64,000 bases of DNA from Fagopyrum homotropicum. Lineage: Eukaryota > Streptophyta > Magnoliopsida > Caryophyllales > Polygonaceae. The position numbers and the translations under genes are program-made. Below, one piece after another: positions 59,892-64,000 of the stretch. Each line of letters starts with the position of its first letter. Positions within the stretch are counted from its first letter, which is position 1. The notes beneath the pieces were generated by a model. The model had not been told where the DNA came from, made no database searches, and saw only the letters and a list, made by a program, of their open reading frames with translations. The stretch is taken from the NCBI GenBank assembly GCA_033239125.1, contig BSWB01000006.1, forward strand, positions 118,280,242 to 118,344,241, given 5' to 3'.

Positions 59892-59974
59892 GAAGATCTT
59901 CAAAGAACACTGAAGAACGGTTGAAGATCTTCAAAGAACGGTTGAAGATCTTCGAAGAACACTTGAAGATCTTC
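59892..59974 (-). repeat. Leader repeats with four GAAGATCTTC palindromes
   Basis: GAAGATCTTC occurs at 59892, 59923, 59944 and 59965, separated by variants of AAGAACACTTGAA or AAGAACGGTT. They sit in the untranslated leader between primer site and ORF, where packaging or dimerisation signals are expected. Confidence 0.75.
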
Positions 59975-60050
59975 AAGAACACTGAAGAGAAAAAAATTTT
60001 GATGAAGAACAATCAAGAACACAAGTAAAGAAACTTGACCTCGATCCCGA

Positions 60051-60062
60051 GCTCTGATACCA
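60051..60062 (-). other. Primer binding site of the non-autonomous element, tRNA-Met type
   Basis: The minus strand reads TGGTATCAGAGC one base after the LTR end. Confidence 0.9.
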
Positions 60063-60063
60063 A

Positions 60064-60591
60064 TGATAGAAAAAGGGGGATCTAGATCGAGGAGAAACTT
60101 CAACTACTTCTTCTTGATCGTTTGAGATAGATCAAACTATGAATTTGGGTGGCGGAAGCGTTTGGTTGATCCTTCAAAAGGATCCTCGAGTATGAAGGCT
60201 TGGATCAAAGACTAGATCCAAGATAAGAACTCTAAGAGGATGGAGGAAGGGGTGATGCCTAAACTAAGTAAGAGGGTTTTCCTTCTCAATACTTAGTATT
60301 CAACTTAGACATATCTTTTACAAATGAGCCAAGCCATCCTTATATAGTGGATGGAGGCCATACAAAGAGTCCAAATATAAATGACTGAATTAAAGTCGGA
60401 ATTAAGTTCCGAATATGAAAAGCCTAAAATATGAAAGGTCGGAATTCAATTCACGGAATTAAGTTCCGGAATTAAAGTTCCGAATACAAAAAGACTTATT
60501 ATTAAATAGCCGAATAATAATAACGGTCTTCCAAAATGTGCGGGTCCTTCTAGCCGGAACACGGATGGCATCGCCATCCGGGGGCGTATCA
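60064..60591 (-). repeat. 5' LTR of the non-autonomous element
   Basis: 528 bp. The minus strand has a good TATA box, CTATATAAGG, near 60346-60337, well placed for the LTR promoter. Confidence 0.92.
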
Positions 60592-60669
60592 CATCACCCC
60601 TCTGAGGATCTCGACAATATATATATAGATACATATTATGTGTCGCTATGCATGCATGTTGGATTTAAG

Positions 60670-60671
<2 letters not shown>

Positions 60672-60713
<42 letters not shown>
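60672..60713. repeat. (AT)n microsatellite
   Basis: About 20 AT units in the leader of the Gypsy element before gag. Confidence 0.9.
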
Positions 60714-60717
<4 letters not shown>

Positions 60718-60760
60718 GGCATATATATAGCCTTATCAATTAGGTGTGCATACTTCGCAG

Positions 60761-62100
60761 ATGGCTCGGACTAGAGCAACATCTACAGTAGGACAAGGTA
60801 GGTATAAACCCCCTCTTCCTCCAGTAGTGATAGGCCAGGGACATGTTCTCATTGCTGACTCGCCTGTAGCGGAGGACATACACGAGGAGGTTGTTGAGAG
60901 CGTCGTTCCTGAGACTAGGAGCGGTGTGGCTGCGAGACAAATATCTCAACGAGTCCAGTCAGATGACTCGGATCAAGTCTCTATGAGGGGACCAAAGTTC
61001 CGCGCGTATATTAGATGAATCGAGGAGGCTGCCAGGGTAGGTAGACATACCCCGGATCTTCCAGCACAAATGGGATCTTCTGAGATATCCCAGGGAGCTA
61101 CTCAGGTGTCAGTCATACCGACACGCGATGTTGAGGTTATTAGAGCTCTAGAGGAGTCGAGAGGGCCTCGAGTCCTCGACTAAACACCTAGTTGAAGACA
61201 TTTCATTAGATGGGAGTACCCCCTTTCTCTAAGAAGGTGGGGTTAGAGGTTGAGATATGGATTGGGCATGTAGAATCAACCCTTGAGTCTATTAGATGTC
61301 CATAGGACAGATGGATAGAGTTAGTACATACTCTATTCCGTGATCTAGCCCATCAGTGGTGAAGGATCATGCGGATCCGAGCCACCAGCTATGATCAGAT
61401 GCGGAGCATGATTGGAGAGCGTTTTTGCCATGCCTCTATAAGGAGGGAGAAATTGCAGGACTTTGTCGAGGTTGGCTTTGAGGATGTGCCGATAGTAGAG
61501 GCGATTAGCGGATTCTAAGAGGAGTTGGCATTACTGGGTCCAACTGCACCTCCAAAGAACTAACATGTGTATTTGTGCTCCCGCCGACTGAGGGAGAGTT
61601 CCCATTCCTACATGGTGGATTTTCATTGCGAGTCTTTGACAAACTACTAGGACAGAGCCTCAGCTTACGAGCATGAGCAGGCGAGCCAGAGGAGGACTTC
61701 TCAGACAGGAAGGTTTGAGAAGAGAGAATATAGTGGGTAGAGCGGTACAAGAGCATCAGGGTACGAGCGAGGCCAGACACAAGGCCGCTCGAGTTACCCA
61801 GTTTCTAAACAGACTTCTGATAGAGGCCGAATGTGTTACAACTACGGAGGCTCAAGGCATGTGAGAGTTGATTGCCTGAGAGCACCAGTGACTTGTTCTC
61901 TTGCGGGGAGCCAAGACATCGGGCCACTTTTTTCCGTTTGGGCAAGGCGTCGTCACAACAGGGATATTCCCCTACTGGTGTAGCAAGAGATGGGCAAAGG
62001 CCGCATCAATATTAGATGCAGGGACAGTAGAGAGTCCCAGACCATCATGCTACTCAGGGTTCCGTTCCAAGACCGAGTAGAGGCAGGGGTTGAGATGGAG
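60761..62100 (+). pseudogene. Gypsy gag, decayed
   Basis: The ATG at 60761 opens an 85-codon frame ending in a TGA at 61016; Gag-like sequence continues past several stops and frame changes. A retrotransposon-gag core is recognisable around 61240-61520 (SMIGERFCHASIRREKL-like text). A degenerate zinc knuckle appears near 61830-61870 in which the second cysteine position reads Tyr. The function would be capsid; this copy is dead. Confidence 0.75.
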
Positions 62101-62141
62101 GTACAAGTGATACTAGAGGAGCTCGAGGTAGAGTTTTTGAG

Positions 62142-62516
62142 TTGAGGAACGCTAAAGAGCCGCCAGCGCCAACTACTACATGTACCATTCTGATTAATGG
62201 CTTACTTGTTAGAGTTTTGTTTGATACGAGTACTACACATTCTTTCATTTCTGATGCATGCGTTGATACACTGACCTTAGATACGGTAGAGGGGAGACCC
62301 TTCGTTATAGGATTACATGATGGGGGTCAGGTGAGAGGTACTCGAGAGGTACATGGTTGTCCTATACATTTAGGAAACCGTAATTTGTTAGTAGAATTCT
62401 TTGTCACACCGTTGGTGCATAAGGAAGTCATTTTGGGTATGGATTGGATGGATATACATTGTGTTGTGTTAAATGTAGGTAGAAGGACTGTGACGGTCTC
62501 TACCGAGTTGGGTTAG
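62142..62516 (+). pseudogene. Gypsy aspartic protease region
   Basis: An open frame of 124 codons contains VRVLFDTSTTHSFISD and later VILGMDWM, the standard landmarks of the Gypsy protease. The catalytic triplet, normally D-S-G or D-T-G, reads D-T-S, so activity is unlikely. Stops upstream separate it from gag. Confidence 0.8.
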
Positions 62517-62624
62517 ATCAAGATTTTCCGAGGTTGGGACTTTGGAAAGACGGACATGGTTATCAGTGTAGTCCGAGCGACAAGACTGATTGCACAGGGT
62601 TGCGAGACCTTCTAATGTTATGCC

Positions 62625-62779
62625 ATGAAGGAGGGCGAGAGTCCAACATTAGAGGATATCCCCAAGGTCTGCGAGTTTCTGGATGTGTTTGCCGAGCCAT
62701 CCAGTTTTCCGCCTCAAAGGAGCGTGGACTTTTCAATAGAGTTGGAGCTAGGGACGAGACAGATCTCGAAGGCCCCATA
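62625..62779 (+). pseudogene. Gypsy reverse transcriptase N-terminal stub
   Basis: The segment PKVCEFLDVFAEPSSFPPQR, then RSVDFSIELELGTRQISKAPY, is the typical entry to Gypsy RT. It stops exactly where an Athila-like LTR begins at 62780; later codons of the open frame belong to that LTR. Confidence 0.8.
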
Positions 62780-64000
62780 TGATAGCATGAATTATTGTCT
62801 ATATTTAGGATATGGTTTTGGCGTTTTCTCATCATTATTTTGCATGCATGTACATGTATTCTTATTGTTTATGTCATTATTCGTTTACTTTGCAAGAATT
62901 GAGGTCTACACCACGTTTGATTATAATTGTAGGGAATATGGCATATTTTGGATCAAAATGGAGCATAAGAAGCTAAGGAAGCTATGGAGCTACATTGTGG
63001 AGCATTAGGAAGGACAAGGAGAAAGACATGAACTATACTGGAAGGACGAAATAAAGATTCAGTTGAAGATACGAAGGCATGCACATAGATCACTACTGAT
63101 CTCGGATCAACACGGTGATGCATCTCGACCGAGATGGCCCACTGGGCCTGGCTCGAGGTCGACGACTCGTAACCCAAGAAAAATAAAATATAATTTGTCC
63201 TAAAATTATTCTATAAGAATAGAAGGTGAATATGAAGTTAAGGAGGTTGGATCGAAGAGAGATCGGAAGACGGCAAGGAAGACGAGTATTGAAAGGAAGA
63301 AGATTGAAGGAAGGATTGCTTAGGGTTCAAGGAACCATAGATTGTGAGAGTGTTCTTGGGAAGTTGCTTGTGAGTTTGTTATCTTATTTTGGGAACACAT
63401 TGCTGGATACTATTGTTAGTTTGTTTGCTTTGATAATTGAGACATCTTTGTTGGTTGCTTATTTCTCTTTTCTTGATATTCTTGATATATATTTGATTGC
63501 ATGATAATGATGATTGTTGGCTAAACACCCCCGTGATTCTAGGGTGATTAGTTGAAGGTTGTGGTATAGACGATGAAAGAATGAACCTTTATTTGAGTGG
63601 ATCCTGAAATCTTGAGATTAACCTTAACCGAAACCCGTCTCGGGCTGTTCGTTGAGCATCTCGACTGAGATCGATAAGAACTTCACGAGATCATCCACTA
63701 TTTTACAGATCTTGAGTTTAGGTTATAGTTTGTCCAATCCTATCCTTGTTGCACCTTCCCTGGTTTACATGCAAGCCTAGGATGAGACCTACCTGGTGAT
63801 TTATTTTCTTGTTTACCGATGATGATGATTGTTAGGTAATAAAGGTTTATCCTTTATTAGGGTTTGAGTGTGACTTCATCCTACTTTGAGAGTTAACCTT
63901 AGACTTACCCGGTGATGGTTAGTTCTATACCCTTAGGTGAGTGTGTTTGTTTGAGTACTCTTACCTTTCCTTAGTTCCTTGAGACTTACCCGGTGATAGG
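62780..64000 (+). mobile_element. Athila-like Gypsy LTR, continuing beyond the right edge
   Basis: It starts TGATAGCATGAATTATTG, a start typical of Athila/Tat LTRs, and interrupts the RT of the resident Gypsy element. The last 500 bp contain repeated phrases such as GAGACTTACCCGGTGAT, also seen inverted at 11610-12270. Orientation is not certain because only one end is visible. No gene is supported within it; the ORF at 63226-63504 is not credible. Confidence 0.65.

Larger units (their letters stand above)
58465..60591 (-). mobile_element. Complete non-autonomous LTR retrotransposon with an unrecognised ORF
   Basis: Two 528-bp LTRs (58465-58992 and 60064-60591) show no difference by eye. They have TGATA...TATCA ends and a perfect 5-bp target duplication CATCA (58460-58464 and 60592-60596). 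Minus orientation gives 5' LTR 60591-60064, primer site 60062-60051, a leader with repeated palindromes, an ORF (59870-59004), a purine tract overlapping the stop, and the 3' LTR. No protease, RT or integrase is present, so it must borrow these. The identical LTRs indicate a very recent insertion. Confidence 0.92.
56440..62779 (+). mobile_element. Ty3/Gypsy retrotransposon, nested and decayed (5' part)
   Basis: Plus orientation: 5' LTR 56440-58299, primer site 58304-58315, leader, gag from 60761, protease 62142-62516, start of RT about 62640-62779. It is interrupted by a younger LTR element at 58465-60591 and cut off at 62780 by an Athila-like LTR. The order and PBS fit Gypsy, probably near the Tekay/Del chromoviruses. 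Many stops show it is inactive. Confidence 0.85.

Noticed and set aside
1..64000. CRISPR arrays, operons, bacterial promoters, tRNA or rRNA genes
   Set aside because: This is plant nuclear DNA; no direct-repeat spacer array and no tRNA or rRNA sequence was recognised. The TGGTATCAGAGC sites are primer sites, not tRNA genes.

Overview
The window is nuclear DNA from a flowering plant, most likely a eudicot. The evidence is intron-containing genes with GT-AG junctions, plant-specific families (a PLS-class PPR protein, an Agenet/DUF724 protein, a plant-type rhamnogalacturonan lyase), AT-rich intergenic DNA and a dense, nested load of plant transposable elements. I cannot fix the genus.

Five host genes look intact. 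They are a multi-spanning membrane protein resembling TMEM161 (7884-9308, minus), a ten-exon rhamnogalacturonan lyase (14260-17209, plus), a seven-exon Prp43/DHX15-type DEAH RNA helicase (31246-35983, plus), an intronless PPR protein (37207-38793, minus) and an eleven-exon Agenet/DUF724 protein (42408-50623, minus). They have no operon-like relation and are separated by transposon debris. A sixth host fragment, the end of a Werner-type 3'-5' exonuclease domain (18240-18420, minus), is cut off by a retrotransposon LTR.

Region by region: 1-740 is the 5' end of a minus-strand Copia element with a 132-bp LTR. 2741-6094 is a complete but dead hAT transposon with an 8-bp target duplication; its right end was later copied in a 158-bp tandem duplication. 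10088-12270 holds a Copia gag fragment cut by a Gypsy LTR piece and an Athila-like LTR piece. 18419-27118 is a minus-strand Gypsy/LARD-like element with a 3.15-kb right LTR, a truncated left LTR and a 4-kb interior without gag-pol reading frames. 27293-28021 is another Copia gag relic. 40159-42078 is a candidate Pack-MULE carrying GC-rich sequence, with a 1-kb palindromic MULE nested inside it. A near-identical palindromic MULE and a small MULE-type MITE sit in introns of the Agenet gene. 55583-64000 is a nested stack: a Harbinger-type Myb/SANT ORF broken by a Gypsy element (5' LTR 56440-58299), which is itself broken by a 2.1-kb non-autonomous LTR retrotransposon (58465-60591) and by an Athila-like LTR starting at 62780.

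The most unusual object is that 2.1-kb element. It has two 528-bp LTRs in which I see no difference, a 5-bp target duplication, a tRNA-Met primer site, a purine tract, and one intact 288-codon ORF that I do not recognise as gag, protease, RT or integrase. The ORF has three WLPPP repeats, a leucine-zipper-like coiled coil and three YKxxPxD repeats. Second in interest is the Agenet gene, where tandem exon duplication and a shrunken 24-nt former intron appear to have rebuilt the last exon.
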